From: Fibrobacteraceae bacterium | GTDB lineage: Bacteria; Fibrobacterota; Fibrobacteria; Fibrobacterales; Fibrobacteraceae | Length of the DNA: 64,000 nucleotides | Direction of reading: 5' to 3' | NCBI GenBank assembly: GCA_017631885.1 | Contig: JAGBSH010000028.1 | Location: 1-64,000, forward strand | Part shown: positions 1-8,014 of the stretch, piece after piece | Layout: the number at the start of each line of letters is the position of its first letter | Position numbering within the stretch: position 1 is the first letter of the stretch | Position numbers and translations under genes: made by a program | Notes under the pieces: generated by a model | The model's input: only the letters and a program-made list of their open reading frames with translations | The model's database searches: none | Told to the model about the DNA's origin: nothing

Positions 1-54
1 CATCCTTTCCAAAGTTTTTTCCACTGTTCTTCTATAGTAATTTGCTAATTTCAT
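1..54 (-). CDS. 5' end of a leftward gene, possibly a DUF4143-type AAA ATPase (partial)
   Basis: An ATG at 54-52 on the minus strand opens a frame without stops to the window edge; only 18 codons are visible. It is preceded by a purine-rich AAGAGG about 6 bases upstream, a fair ribosome binding site. The peptide begins MKLANYYRRT and continues VEKTLERM. This resembles the N-terminus of AAA_14/DUF4143 ATPases, which start with a short basic helix before the Walker A segment. That assignment is a memory-based guess from few residues. The gene is divergent from the pilin fragment that follows. Confidence 0.4.
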   Translation of the reverse strand, partial: MKLANYYRRTVEKTLERM

Positions 55-67
55 TTGTAAACCTCTT

Positions 68-481
68 TTGACTAATTTAATATATAATGTTAAAATAGTC
101 AACATCTTCTTTATAGTTTTTCCTTTTACATCCTACGTAAAACTTCAAGAAGCTTTCTTCTCTGAAAGAAATGCAGCTGGTTCTTGGACTGTAATTGGTT
201 ATAAAGCACCAGGTGATGCAGCTGGAAAAACCACAAACTTCACTTACGTAGGTGCATCAATCTCAGGCGACGAAGGAACTTCAGAAGCAGCAGTGGCGGG
301 TGCATGGACTGCTGCAAACAATGTTAAACTTAACGATTGTGGTGCTGGTGTAAATTGGACGTTAGATGTTTCCCCATCCGTAGCAACGAGTTCCGAAGCA
401 GCCAGTCTTTCATTTTCAGCCACTGTTGCTAATGATGACTGCTTAGCTTTGACTCCTAACTTTGGTCAAATCGGTAAATAA
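68..481 (+). pseudogene. Type IV pilin fragment lacking the prepilin N-terminus (remnant or silent cassette)
   Basis: The frame opens with TTG and its first about 20 residues are hydrophobic but contain no prepilin cleavage site (no GFTLIE-type motif). From about nt 127 the sequence becomes pilin-like: YVKLQEAFFSERNAAGSW is followed by IGYKAPG, a TTNF strand, and a C-terminal pair of cysteines (LNDC and NDDC) before TPNFGQIGK. This is the layout expected of the globular head of a Fibrobacter-type pilin, where the N-terminal helix should precede it. The missing helix suggests a 5' truncation near nt 125 by recombination, or a silent donor cassette. Base composition of the head is clearly richer in G+C than the sulfatase gene downstream. 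A strong terminator follows. A pilT homologue lies at the other window end, so a pilus system is likely in this genome. Confidence 0.65.
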
Positions 482-501
482 TTAAATTCATAATCAATTT
501 T

Positions 502-531
502 AAGTCCTTGGTTTTTCCAAGGACTTTTTTT
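502..531 (+). terminator. Rho-independent terminator after the pilin fragment
   Basis: A perfect 10-bp stem (AAGTCCTTGG / CCAAGGACTT) with a TTTTT loop is followed by a T run. It ends only a few bases before the ATG of the next gene at 535, so that gene needs its own promoter, read-through, or both. Confidence 0.85.
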
Positions 532-534
532 AAA

Positions 535-2013
535 ATGTTTAGTAAGCTATTTCCTTATTTTCTTATTGCTATCATTGCGACATTTTTACCTTATTTAGCA
601 TGTAATTTTCTTAGTATACCATTTTTACATGGATTCTTTTGTGTAGATATTTTCATTTTATTAAGTTTATTAAAATCGCCCAAGAACAAACTTTGTTTTT
701 TTTCATGGTCGATTATTTTATTTTTATTTTCGTTAATTTATGAAAATAATTTAGATCAGATTAAAATATTATTTTTAGATAAAAATTTGCATAATCTTAT
801 CACTTTTTTTTCTTTCTTTTCCATTCTTATTTTTAGCCAATATTTTTCTAGTCGAAAAAAAAACATATTTTTTATTTTTTTTCTAATTGTTGTTATTTGC
901 TCTGATTGGTTAAATGTTTTTTATTTTGGTTATTCCATTTCTTTTAAAGAATTATTTAGTATCGCATTTCACTTTGTTTGGAGTGCCTTCCTACTTATAA
1001 CCATCCCTATTTTACATTTTGGAATAATTTATCACTTTTCAAAGAAAATATTATTTTCAAAAAATCTTAAACTTTATGAAAGTTTTACGCTTTTGGGAAT
1101 TTTTACAACATTGCTAATTATAAACATCGTAATAAATTCACTTCAACAACGAGAAACTATACTAAACACCCCTATAAAAACTTTCATGCAAAAATTTAGA
1201 ACAAACACAACATATACAACAAAAAGCAAGGACATCATTCTCAGCAATGAAATCTTATCAAGATACCAAATTTTCACCCATTCAAATTCATTACAAATAG
1301 ACTCTTCTTACACTTCTGTAGTTATGGTTCTTGTTGAATCTTGGGGAGTGCCAAAAGATATTGATTTGCTAAAAAAATCATTTAGTTTTTTTGATGATAT
1401 TCCTCAAAGTTTTAAAGGTTTGTATTTAAGAAATGTGGCTTACACACAAGGGGCTGAATGGGAAGATTTCAATATGCCGCAAGGAATGGCTAGTGATTTT
1501 ACTTTGCCTAAACTTTATCAAAATGCTCACTATGAAACCTGGTATTTGCATGGCTACGATGGCGATTTTTATGAAAGGAAAACAAACTACCCTGCTTTGG
1601 GGTTTGATTCTCTTTTGTTTAGAACAGAACTTTTTAAAAGAGGTTTAAAATCTTGTAAATATGGTTACCCCGGAATTTGCGATACATCAACAGCGGCGTT
1701 TATTGCTGAAATTCTTTCAGATTCTAGCAAAAAGCATTTCATTTATTGGACAACGCTTGACGCGCACTACCCGTATTCATTATCACCAGAAGAAAAAGAA
1801 TCTGATTTCTGCAAAGATTTTAATTTGAATGAAGCTGAGTGTGCATATTATTCAAGGCAAAGTGTATCTCTAAAAACAATAGCTAGTTTAGCAAAAAAAT
1901 TTCCACGAACAAGGTTTATTGTTCGTGGAGATCATCGACCAATGATGGCAAATACACCAGGTTTTGTTTCAAGTTTTTACCACCGTTGGGTTCCTATGCT
2001 TATTTTAAATTAA
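535..2013 (+). CDS. Membrane-anchored sulfatase-like (alkaline phosphatase superfamily) transferase
   Basis: This 492-residue protein has an N-terminal half of about five hydrophobic segments and a C-terminal catalytic domain of the sulfatase-like/LTA-synthase-like type. Such enzymes move phosphoglycerol or phosphoethanolamine onto envelope glycans, or hydrolyse such groups, on the outer face of the inner membrane. Visible motifs are VLVESWG (first metal-binding strand), YTQGAEWED (the Thr, with Glu four residues later, fits the nucleophile region), HGYDGDFYERK, YPALGFD, TTLDAHYPY, and VRGDHRPMM near the end (metal-binding Asp-His). I chose the ATG at 535; the in-frame TTG at 508 lies inside the terminator hairpin. 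The gene is AT-richer than its neighbours, which hints at transfer, and no clear Shine-Dalgarno is seen. Exact substrate cannot be told. It converges on the CpoB-like gene with a 2-base gap. Confidence 0.75.
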   Translation: MFSKLFPYFLIAIIATFLPYLACNFLSIPFLHGFFCVDIFILLSLLKSPKNKLCFFSWSIILFLFSLIYENNLDQIKILFLDKNLHNLITFFSFFSILIFSQYFSSRKKNIFFIFFLIVVICSDWLNVFYFGYSISFKELFSIAFHFVWSAFLLITIPILHFGIIYHFSKKILFSKNLKLYESFTLLGIFTTLLIINIVINSLQQRETILNTPIKTFMQKFRTNTTYTTKSKDIILSNEILSRYQIFTHSNSLQIDSSYTSVVMVLVESWGVPKDIDLLKKSFSFFDDIPQSFKGLYLRNVAYTQGAEWEDFNMPQGMASDFTLPKLYQNAHYETWYLHGYDGDFYERKTNYPALGFDSLLFRTELFKRGLKSCKYGYPGICDTSTAAFIAEILSDSSKKHFIYWTTLDAHYPYSLSPEEKESDFCKDFNLNEAECAYYSRQSVSLKTIASLAKKFPRTRFIVRGDHRPMMANTPGFVSSFYHRWVPMLILN

Positions 2014-2015
2014 AA

Positions 2016-3038
2016 TTATTTCTTTTCTTCTTTTACTGCTTCTGTATTTACAGGAGTTTCTTTTGCAGGTTCTTCTGTTTTTGTTTCTGCAACAGATTGC
2101 ATTTCAGCAGGTTTTTCTTCGGAAACAGTTGCTGGTGAGGCTGGAGTTGCAGGAACTTCTGGTGTCTGGACTTCGGCTTTTGCAGTAGAATCCTTTGCCA
2201 CTAAAGAATCTACAGGTACTGGTGTTGTTGTTTCTGCATTTAGAATTTCTTCTAACATTTCAGCACCTTGTAAAAATTCATTTGTTTCCATGCATTGTTT
2301 CTTTTCAAGCAAAGTTTGCAGATATTGCTTTTGAGAAGCAATATCATTTTCACTTGCTGCGATTCCTGCTAATTTAAATAGCGTAATACAAGTTTTTGCA
2401 CCATCTGGGAAATCGGTATTCAAACGGTTCAGAATCACTTTTGCTTTATCTATCTGACCAGCTTCTGTTAAGCAAAGAGCCATCCAGTACAAAGATTCTT
2501 CGGCCATTTCACCTGTTTTCATTTGTTCAAAAACTTGTTTAAAGCCATCAAAAGCAATTTTGTATTCGCCTCGTAAAAAGTCTGCTCTTGCTGTATTAAA
2601 CATTGTTTCCATTTCAAGAAGCAAATTGGCTTGTCGTTCAATGCTATCAAGTGAAATCGGGGCTTGCGGCGCACCACTCACCACCACTTTTTTAGCAAGA
2701 ATCTTATCGGATTTTCCAAGGAGTAAATCTAAACGATAAGAAATTTCTTCTTGACGCGTATCATTACGAACCGATTCATCGGCCATACGAGTTGCCAAAA
2801 TGGAAAGGTCTGCTTTCATACGGTTCAACAATTGCTCTTGAGCCGAAAGTTTTTCTTCTAAAAGACTATTAGCCTTTCGCAAAGAATCCAACCGTAAATT
2901 CGTCTGCCGAAGATCTTTTTTCAAATCAGCACGAACGTCATCATTGATTTCTTGAATTTCTTCGGTACGAAGCATTGTGATATGCGAGCAACCTGTTACA
3001 AAAAACAGGAGCAACGGAATCAAAAGCAATCGTTTCAT
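2016..3038 (-). CDS. CpoB/YbgF-like outer-membrane lipoprotein with coiled coil and TPRs
   Basis: The 340-residue product starts with a lipoprotein signal peptide ending in FVTGC, so Cys17 would be lipidated. Residues about 30-115 are heptad-rich and should form a coiled coil. Residues about 150-255 carry TPR-like helices (FNTARADFLRGEYKIAFDGF, then ESLYWMALCLTEAGQIDKAK). The tail from about 265 is a Pro/Glu/Lys/Thr low-complexity stretch. Coiled coil followed by TPR, directly downstream of tolB and pal, is the architecture of CpoB/YbgF, which coordinates the Tol machine with peptidoglycan synthesis at division. The lipid anchor and the acidic tail differ from E. coli CpoB. It lies about 20 bases downstream of pal in the same direction. 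Family is fairly sure; the exact partner is inferred. Confidence 0.7.
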   Translation of the reverse strand: MKRLLLIPLLLFFVTGCSHITMLRTEEIQEINDDVRADLKKDLRQTNLRLDSLRKANSLLEEKLSAQEQLLNRMKADLSILATRMADESVRNDTRQEEISYRLDLLLGKSDKILAKKVVVSGAPQAPISLDSIERQANLLLEMETMFNTARADFLRGEYKIAFDGFKQVFEQMKTGEMAEESLYWMALCLTEAGQIDKAKVILNRLNTDFPDGAKTCITLFKLAGIAASENDIASQKQYLQTLLEKKQCMETNEFLQGAEMLEEILNAETTTPVPVDSLVAKDSTAKAEVQTPEVPATPASPATVSEEKPAEMQSVAETKTEEPAKETPVNTEAVKEEKK

Positions 3039-3058
3039 AGAGAGACCTCAAAAAAGAA

Positions 3059-3640
3059 TTACTTAATTTTTACGCGGAAATTAGCACGGCGGTTTTGAGA
3101 ATAAGCGTCTTCAGAAGCGCCTTCTACTTTTGGTTTTTCTTTTCCATAGCTAACGGTTTCCATTCTGTCAGAAGAAATGCCATAAGCAACGAGGAATTCT
3201 TTAACCTTCATAGCGCGTTTACCGCCAAGAGTCATGTTGTAATCTTCGGTGCCTCTTGCATCAGTATGTCCTTCAACGGTAACAACAAAGCGTTCTTCTG
3301 CCTTAAGCATATCACCGACTTGAGCAAGAAGTTCTTTTGCTTTTTCAGTCAATTCAAAACGATCAAATTCAAAGTAAACATCGTCTGACATAAGGCGGTT
3401 AATCATTTCTTCTAAACGAGCACGGTCAGCTTCGAGTTTTTCAGCAGCAAGACGTTCGGCTTCTAAACGAGCGCGTTCTGCAGCAGCTAAAGAATCTTCT
3501 TTAGACATTCCTTCTTGAACACGGATAGCACTCTTTTTAGCTTTAGGTGCTGGGTCCGTTTCCGGAGGAGGAGGATTTGAACAAGCGGAGAAAATAGCGA
3601 AAGCAAGAGCTCCCGTCAAAAGCCAATTTAAGGTTTTCAT
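3059..3640 (-). CDS. pal: Peptidoglycan-associated lipoprotein Pal
   Basis: The 193-residue protein has a lipoprotein signal (IFSAC, lipid on Cys20), a charged Glu/Ala/Arg-rich helical spacer at about 45-85, and an OmpA-like domain from about 88 to the end. The domain shows YFEFDRFELTEKAK, the peptidoglycan-binding EGHTDARGTEDYN, LGGKRA and the closing NRRANFRV. Pal sits in the outer membrane, binds meso-diaminopimelate in peptidoglycan, and partners with TolB to constrict the envelope during division. Its start overlaps the tolB stop by 4 bases, so the two are likely translationally coupled. Length is close to the family norm, a little longer because of the spacer helix. Confidence 0.95.
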   Translation of the reverse strand: MKTLNWLLTGALAFAIFSACSNPPPPETDPAPKAKKSAIRVQEGMSKEDSLAAAERARLEAERLAAEKLEADRARLEEMINRLMSDDVYFEFDRFELTEKAKELLAQVGDMLKAEERFVVTVEGHTDARGTEDYNMTLGGKRAMKVKEFLVAYGISSDRMETVSYGKEKPKVEGASEDAYSQNRRANFRVKIK

Positions 3641-4935
3641 TTTTTACCTTCCTTTTTAGAAGTGGGTGGCGGAGAATCGTACCAAGACCATGTCGGCGAA
3701 GTATTTTCCCCTTGTTTTGTGATTTGCGTTACATTTGAGCCATCACGGCGCATAATATAAATTTGGTAAGTACCGCTTCTATCGCTAGCAAAAGCTATTA
3801 AGTTACCATCTGGAGACCAGGTTGGGTGTTCGTTATTGCCAGCATTTGAAGTAAGTTGTACAATATCTGAGCCATCGAATGCACAGGTATAAATATTCAT
3901 TTTACCATTGTCCATTGAGGTGTAAACAATTCTGTCTCCTGTCGGCGACCAAGCAGCCTTTTCGTTATAACGGCCCATAAAAGTCACACGGCGAACATCG
4001 CTACCATCACGGCCCATGACATAAATTTGTGGACCACCACCTCTATCACTTGTAAAAAGGATTTCTGTTGCGCGCGGGCTCCAAGCAGGGCTTGTCTGAG
4101 AAGATTTCAAGTAAGAGATTCTACGACTTTTTTTGCCTTCGGCATCGCCTAAATAAAGGTCAGTTTTTCCATCACGAATTACAGAGAAAAGAATTTCACC
4201 ACTAATCGGATTAACAGCAGGGCTGAAAGATTGCTTGTGTTCAGTATAAATTCGACGAACGCGTTTAGTGTCTAAATCTTTTACATGTAGCTGAGGCTTT
4301 TCGTTGCGGAAACTTACAAAAATCAATTTATTGTTCCCTAAAGCCCATACTGGCATCATGCTTAAAGCGGAATCATTTGTGGCTTGTCTACGTCTATAGC
4401 CGTCGTAATCAGCATAAATAACTTGTTTTACGCCATCAATTTTACGCACCCATGCAAGTTTTGTAGAAGCAACTCCACGTTCCCCCCACAACTCAAAAAC
4501 CACTTGATCAAAGAATAAATGCATTGCTTCACGAACATTTTGCACCGCAATTTCGTAATTTTCACCAAAAACGAGTTGCTTGGTTTGAGATGCATAAAGG
4601 TAACATGAAAGTTTCACTTTACCATTTGCTAAAAGTTCTGCAGAACCTGTAACATAAAATTTTGCCCGAGCACGACTAAAAGTTACTAAATCAAATTTTG
4701 GAGAAGAAATCACCTCAAAACGGCCAGAAAGATTAGCATCGCTTTCTAAAATTTGGTGCGGCGGGGCTTCTCCCCATTCAATTTTGCCTGATTTTTCTGC
4801 AAATGGAACAACCCCTAAAGGCATTGTTTTGAAAACAGAAATCCCTACATCGACAGCAATAGTGTCAATCGCCGAAAAAACCGGCGAAAAAAAGAAACAA
4901 AAAGAGAGAAAGAAAAGAAAAACTCTACGCATCAT
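3637..4935 (-). CDS. tolB: Tol-Pal system beta-propeller protein TolB
   Basis: A periplasmic protein of about 432 residues with signal peptide (MRRVFLFFLSFCFFF), an N-terminal alpha/beta domain (about 30-150) and a six-bladed beta-propeller whose blades repeat the SPTGDRIVYTS / SPDGNLIAFASDRSG / QIYIMRRDGS pattern typical of TolB and WD40-like PD40 repeats. TolB links Pal to the inner-membrane TolA protein. The start lies in a run of candidate codons (TTG ATA ATG ATG); the third or fourth codon places MRR at the head of the signal peptide, so 4935 or 4932 is preferred over the TTG at 4941. tolQ, tolR and tolA are not upstream here and must lie elsewhere if present. It is divergent from the symporter gene. 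Confidence 0.92.
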   Translation of the reverse strand: MMRRVFLFFLSFCFFFSPVFSAIDTIAVDVGISVFKTMPLGVVPFAEKSGKIEWGEAPPHQILESDANLSGRFEVISSPKFDLVTFSRARAKFYVTGSAELLANGKVKLSCYLYASQTKQLVFGENYEIAVQNVREAMHLFFDQVVFELWGERGVASTKLAWVRKIDGVKQVIYADYDGYRRRQATNDSALSMMPVWALGNNKLIFVSFRNEKPQLHVKDLDTKRVRRIYTEHKQSFSPAVNPISGEILFSVIRDGKTDLYLGDAEGKKSRRISYLKSSQTSPAWSPRATEILFTSDRGGGPQIYVMGRDGSDVRRVTFMGRYNEKAAWSPTGDRIVYTSMDNGKMNIYTCAFDGSDIVQLTSNAGNNEHPTWSPDGNLIAFASDRSGTYQIYIMRRDGSNVTQITKQGENTSPTWSWYDSPPPTSKKEGKK

Positions 4936-4975
4936 TATCAATATACTAAATTTATGTCAAAATGTTCGTAAGTCA

Positions 4976-5004
4976 TTGAAAATAAACAAGTTACAAGAAT
5001 TTAT
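4976..5004 (+). promoter_or_regulatory. Promoter-like element before the AGCS gene, shared with the FecR operon
   Basis: TTGAAA, 17 bases, then ATTTAT. The 16-mer AAGTTACAAGAATTTA inside it recurs exactly at 15907-15922, where TTGCAA also stands 17 bases before ATTTAA. Over 29 columns, 24 are identical. The 13-mer TTTTGTGATTTTC follows both copies. Promoter function is inferred. Confidence 0.5.
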
Positions 5005-5091
5005 TTTTGTGATTTTCATCATTTTTCCTAGTAATTTTTATAAATTTCCAAGAAATTTATTCTTTTTAAAGTTTCTAACAAAAGGAATTCT

Positions 5092-6495
5092 ATGAGCTTT
5101 GGTTCAATTCTTCAAACTTTTAATGATGTTATTTGGAGTGGTCCACTCATTATCGGTATTCTTTTTGTTGGATTTTTTTTAACATTCCGCCTGAAATTTT
5201 TCCAAATTTTTCAATTAAAAAAAGCTTTTTACTTTCTTTTTCACGATGAAAAAGGAGGGCCTGGAGAAATTTCAAGCTTTGGCGCTCTTTGCACAGCTCT
5301 TTCAGCAACTATTGGAACTGGAAATATTGTAGGCGTTGCAACTGCAATATGTCTTGGTGGCCCAGGTGCGCTTTTTTGGATGGTTTTTGCCGCGTTTCTT
5401 GGAATGGCTACTAAATATGCCGAAGGTCTTCTTGCTGTAAAATACCGAAAAATTCTCCCTAATGGGCGCGTTCTTGGTGGTCCCTTTTATTACATAGAAA
5501 CAGGATTAAAGGAAATTTATAACAAGAATTTTAAATGGTTGGCTTATCTTTTTGCTGTTTTTGGCGTTTGCGCCGGTTTGTTTGGTATAGGCACTTTAAC
5601 GCAAGTTAATAGTATTTCAACGGCAATGAATGTTCTTATTCCAAGTGATACATTTTTTTCTATAGAAAATCATAACTTTACCTACACTACCGTTATATCT
5701 GGAGCAATCATAACAATTCTTGTGGCTTTAGTTTTAATTGGCGGACTTCGTCGAATTGCTAAAGTAGCAACGATTATTGTGCCTTTTATGGTTATAAGTT
5801 ATGTTGGAATTTGCCTTTTTATGCTTATTTATAATGCAGAAAAAATTTTCCCAGCTTGCCAATTAATTTTAGAAAGTGCCTTTAGTGGCGGCGCTTTACA
5901 AGGAGGAGCCATTGGCACTCTTATGATTGCTATGCAAAAAGGTATTGCCAGAGGTATTTTTTCAAATGAAGCCGGCCTTGGTTCTGCCCCAATTGCTGCG
6001 GCTGCTGCGAAAACAAACAACCCGGCACGTCAAGGGCTTGTTTGCATGACCGGAACATTTATCGATACAATCATTGTTTGTTCTATGACCGGACTTGCTG
6101 TAATAACGACAGGAGCTTGGCTTGAACCTGGGTTAGAAGGAGCCGCCGTTACATTATTTGCATTCAATAAAGGCCTACCTTTTGCTAGCATCATATCAGA
6201 AACTCTGCTTTCATTTAGCCTTGCTATTTTTGCATTTACAACAATTCTTGGTTGGAACTATTATTCAGAAAAATGCCTTGAATACATTTTAGGAGCCAAA
6301 AAACCTAAAGCTCAAATCATTTTCCGGTGTTTTTATATTCTCGCTGTATTTTTTGGACCATATTTAACGGTTCAAGCGGTTTGGACCATTGCTGATATTT
6401 TCAATGGTTTGATGGCATTCCCGAACTTAATAGCAATTCTACTTTTAAATGGAGTTATCCTGAAAGAGTCTCAAAAGTTAAAAAAAGGGAATTAA
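5092..6495 (+). CDS. Sodium (or proton):alanine/glycine symporter, AGCS family
   Basis: The 467-residue integral membrane protein has about ten hydrophobic segments. Family marks include SALSATIGTGNIVGVATA near residue 80, GGPGALFWMVFAAFLGMATK, and the long conserved FSNEAGLGSAPIAAAAA stretch around 300. AGCS carriers such as AlsT/DagA import alanine or glycine with Na+ or H+. Length is typical (450-500). The start ATG is preceded by AAAAGGAATTCT, a good ribosome binding site. The gene is monocistronic in appearance and carries an upstream promoter-like element also found before the FecR operon. Its stop codon overlaps the stop of the convergent PtsN-like gene in a TTAA palindrome. The choice among alanine, glycine and glutamine cannot be made from sequence alone. 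Confidence 0.92.
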   Translation: MSFGSILQTFNDVIWSGPLIIGILFVGFFLTFRLKFFQIFQLKKAFYFLFHDEKGGPGEISSFGALCTALSATIGTGNIVGVATAICLGGPGALFWMVFAAFLGMATKYAEGLLAVKYRKILPNGRVLGGPFYYIETGLKEIYNKNFKWLAYLFAVFGVCAGLFGIGTLTQVNSISTAMNVLIPSDTFFSIENHNFTYTTVISGAIITILVALVLIGGLRRIAKVATIIVPFMVISYVGICLFMLIYNAEKIFPACQLILESAFSGGALQGGAIGTLMIAMQKGIARGIFSNEAGLGSAPIAAAAAKTNNPARQGLVCMTGTFIDTIIVCSMTGLAVITTGAWLEPGLEGAAVTLFAFNKGLPFASIISETLLSFSLAIFAFTTILGWNYYSEKCLEYILGAKKPKAQIIFRCFYILAVFFGPYLTVQAVWTIADIFNGLMAFPNLIAILLLNGVILKESQKLKKGN

Positions 6496-6938
6496 ATTAG
6501 TTCTGCGTATAAACGTTCTGCATTTTCACAAGCTAATACTTTTGAAACCCAATGAGGGTCAAGTACTTTTGAAGCCATTTTGGCGATAACTTTTGTATGT
6601 GCAAGCGGTGATGTTACAGGCGAAAGCACCATACAAATCATTGTAGCTTTTTCTGAACTAGACAATGTTTCTGGCAAAAAACCATTCGCTGAAATTCCAA
6701 AAGCAAGAAGTGGATTTGAAATGTTTTCAACTCTTGCATGAGGCAAAAGTAAACCATTTCCCATGTAAATCCCTTGTTTTGTTCTTGTTTGCATTTCATT
6801 CCAAGCAGCTAATGGTTCAAAAGGTATTTTCCCATTAACCAAAGAATCAAATAAAAGACCTATAGCCATATCAAAATGCACTTGTTCTTTAAAAACAAGG
6901 ACATTTTCTTTGCAAAAATCTGGGCAAAGTTCAAGCAT
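6492..6938 (-). CDS. PtsN-like EIIA (PTS fructose/mannitol-type IIA) domain protein
   Basis: A 148-residue single-domain PTS EIIA type 2 protein. The phosphorylatable histidine is His67 in NGLLLPHAR. The conserved following strand (NPLLAFGIS), the central MICMVLSP strand and the C-terminal helices fit the fold. Stand-alone proteins of this kind usually act as nitrogen-PTS regulators (PtsN) rather than sugar transporters; no EIIB or EIIC is present. It is the last gene of the long leftward run that starts at the gamma-carbonic anhydrase, 3 bases after the AmgK-like kinase. The position suggests phosphorylation-dependent control of cell-wall sugar or envelope metabolism, which is an inference. 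Confidence 0.8.
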   Translation of the reverse strand: MLELCPDFCKENVLVFKEQVHFDMAIGLLFDSLVNGKIPFEPLAAWNEMQTRTKQGIYMGNGLLLPHARVENISNPLLAFGISANGFLPETLSSSEKATMICMVLSPVTSPLAHTKVIAKMASKVLDPHWVSKVLACENAERLYAELI

Positions 6939-6941
6939 ACA

Positions 6942-8000
6942 TCAAGTTTCTAAGAAAGAACACAAATACTTGTTTGCTTCTGCACTAGAAGAAGGTGAAT
7001 ATTCTCTATAAAGATTCAAAACTTGCAAAAGCTGTTTTTTACCTGGTTCTATGTAATTTTTAAAAGATTCTATCCCTTTAGTTTTTGAAAGGAAACAATA
7101 GGCCCCTAAAGCTTGCATTAAGCGTTGTAAAGAAGCCGCTAAAAACGCAATCCAGGTTTCTTCGTCGGAATACCCTGCATTGCCAGGGAAATCGCGCAAC
7201 CATTTTTTGAAGAAACTTTCTACCATTTCTTTAGGCATTTGCACATAAGGATCCCAGAGCAAAGAGGCTAAATCGTAATATTGCGACCCACGACGCATGC
7301 CCTGAAAATCAATAAAACCAACCATTTCATTTTCTAAAAGCAAAATATTTTGCGATTGGAAATCTCTATGCATTAAAACTTTAGGCTGTAAGTCAACATT
7401 ACAGGCCAGCGTAGCAAATGCTTCGGAAACTTTTGCCGGAAGTTCTTTTACTCCACAATGCTTTTTAAGGAAATTTTCAGTAAAATAATCTGATTCCCAT
7501 TTAAGGGCTTCATAATCAAATTTACGAGCCGCTAAATTAGGGTATGAACTAAAAATAGATGCAGATTCTACTTGCATACTAATTAAAGATTGCACTACCA
7601 AATCATAAAGAATAGAAGCACTCGCCCGCTTGCTATCTTGCATCGGAAAAACTTCATCAAAAAGAGAGCGCTTGCCAAAATCTTCTATAACAAGTTGAGC
7701 AGAAGCATCATCTCTAAAAAATACCGCAGGTACAGGAACTTTAGCATCTTTTAAAATTCGACTTAAATCGGCATAATTACGAAAATCTTCATTTGCTGAA
7801 GGATTTACTTGAACTATTAAAGATTTTTCTTTTGAAATAACGCGATAATATTTACGCCCAGAGCCAGCAGACCCCGCATCTTCAACAGAGGAATCGGAGG
7901 TAAAACCACGTTCTAACAAATATTTTTTGACTTTTTCAGAGATATTTTGATTTTCTTGCAACATACCCACAATATACACTCTGTTTTCTTTAGAAAACAT
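6942..8000 (-). CDS. AmgK-like sugar kinase (aminoglycoside phosphotransferase fold)
   Basis: The 352-residue protein has the APH fold: a glycine-rich SAGSGRKYYR loop at 44-53, the catalytic HRDFQSQNILL at 211-221, and the metal-binding IDFQGMRRG with Asp231, then YYDLASLLWDPY. The IDFQ...YDLASLLWDPY wording is that of AmgK, the anomeric kinase for N-acetylmuramic acid/N-acetylglucosamine in peptidoglycan recycling. A MurU-like nucleotidyltransferase, the usual partner, is two genes upstream, which supports the call. The first ATG has no good Shine-Dalgarno; Met13 (7964) follows GTGGGT and is an alternative start. Substrate is inferred from motif and context, not proven. Confidence 0.7.
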   Translation of the reverse strand: MFSKENRVYIVGMLQENQNISEKVKKYLLERGFTSDSSVEDAGSAGSGRKYYRVISKEKSLIVQVNPSANEDFRNYADLSRILKDAKVPVPAVFFRDDASAQLVIEDFGKRSLFDEVFPMQDSKRASASILYDLVVQSLISMQVESASIFSSYPNLAARKFDYEALKWESDYFTENFLKKHCGVKELPAKVSEAFATLACNVDLQPKVLMHRDFQSQNILLLENEMVGFIDFQGMRRGSQYYDLASLLWDPYVQMPKEMVESFFKKWLRDFPGNAGYSDEETWIAFLAASLQRLMQALGAYCFLSKTKGIESFKNYIEPGKKQLLQVLNLYREYSPSSSAEANKYLCSFLET

Positions 8001-8014
8001 AGGTTGTTTTTTTT

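Noticed and set aside
508-534. TTG at 508 as the start of the sulfatase gene
   Set aside because: It lies inside the terminator hairpin of the upstream gene. The ATG at 535 gives a normal membrane N-terminus.
4935-4975. TTGACA upstream of tolB as a -35 box
   Set aside because: The only good -10 match (GATAAT, 15-base spacing) would put the transcription start inside or after the tolB ATG codons, so the match is probably accidental.
4942-5091. Glycine-type riboswitch or other structured leader before the AGCS gene
   Set aside because: The stretch is AT-rich with no GC-rich helices or conserved aptamer wording that I can recognise.
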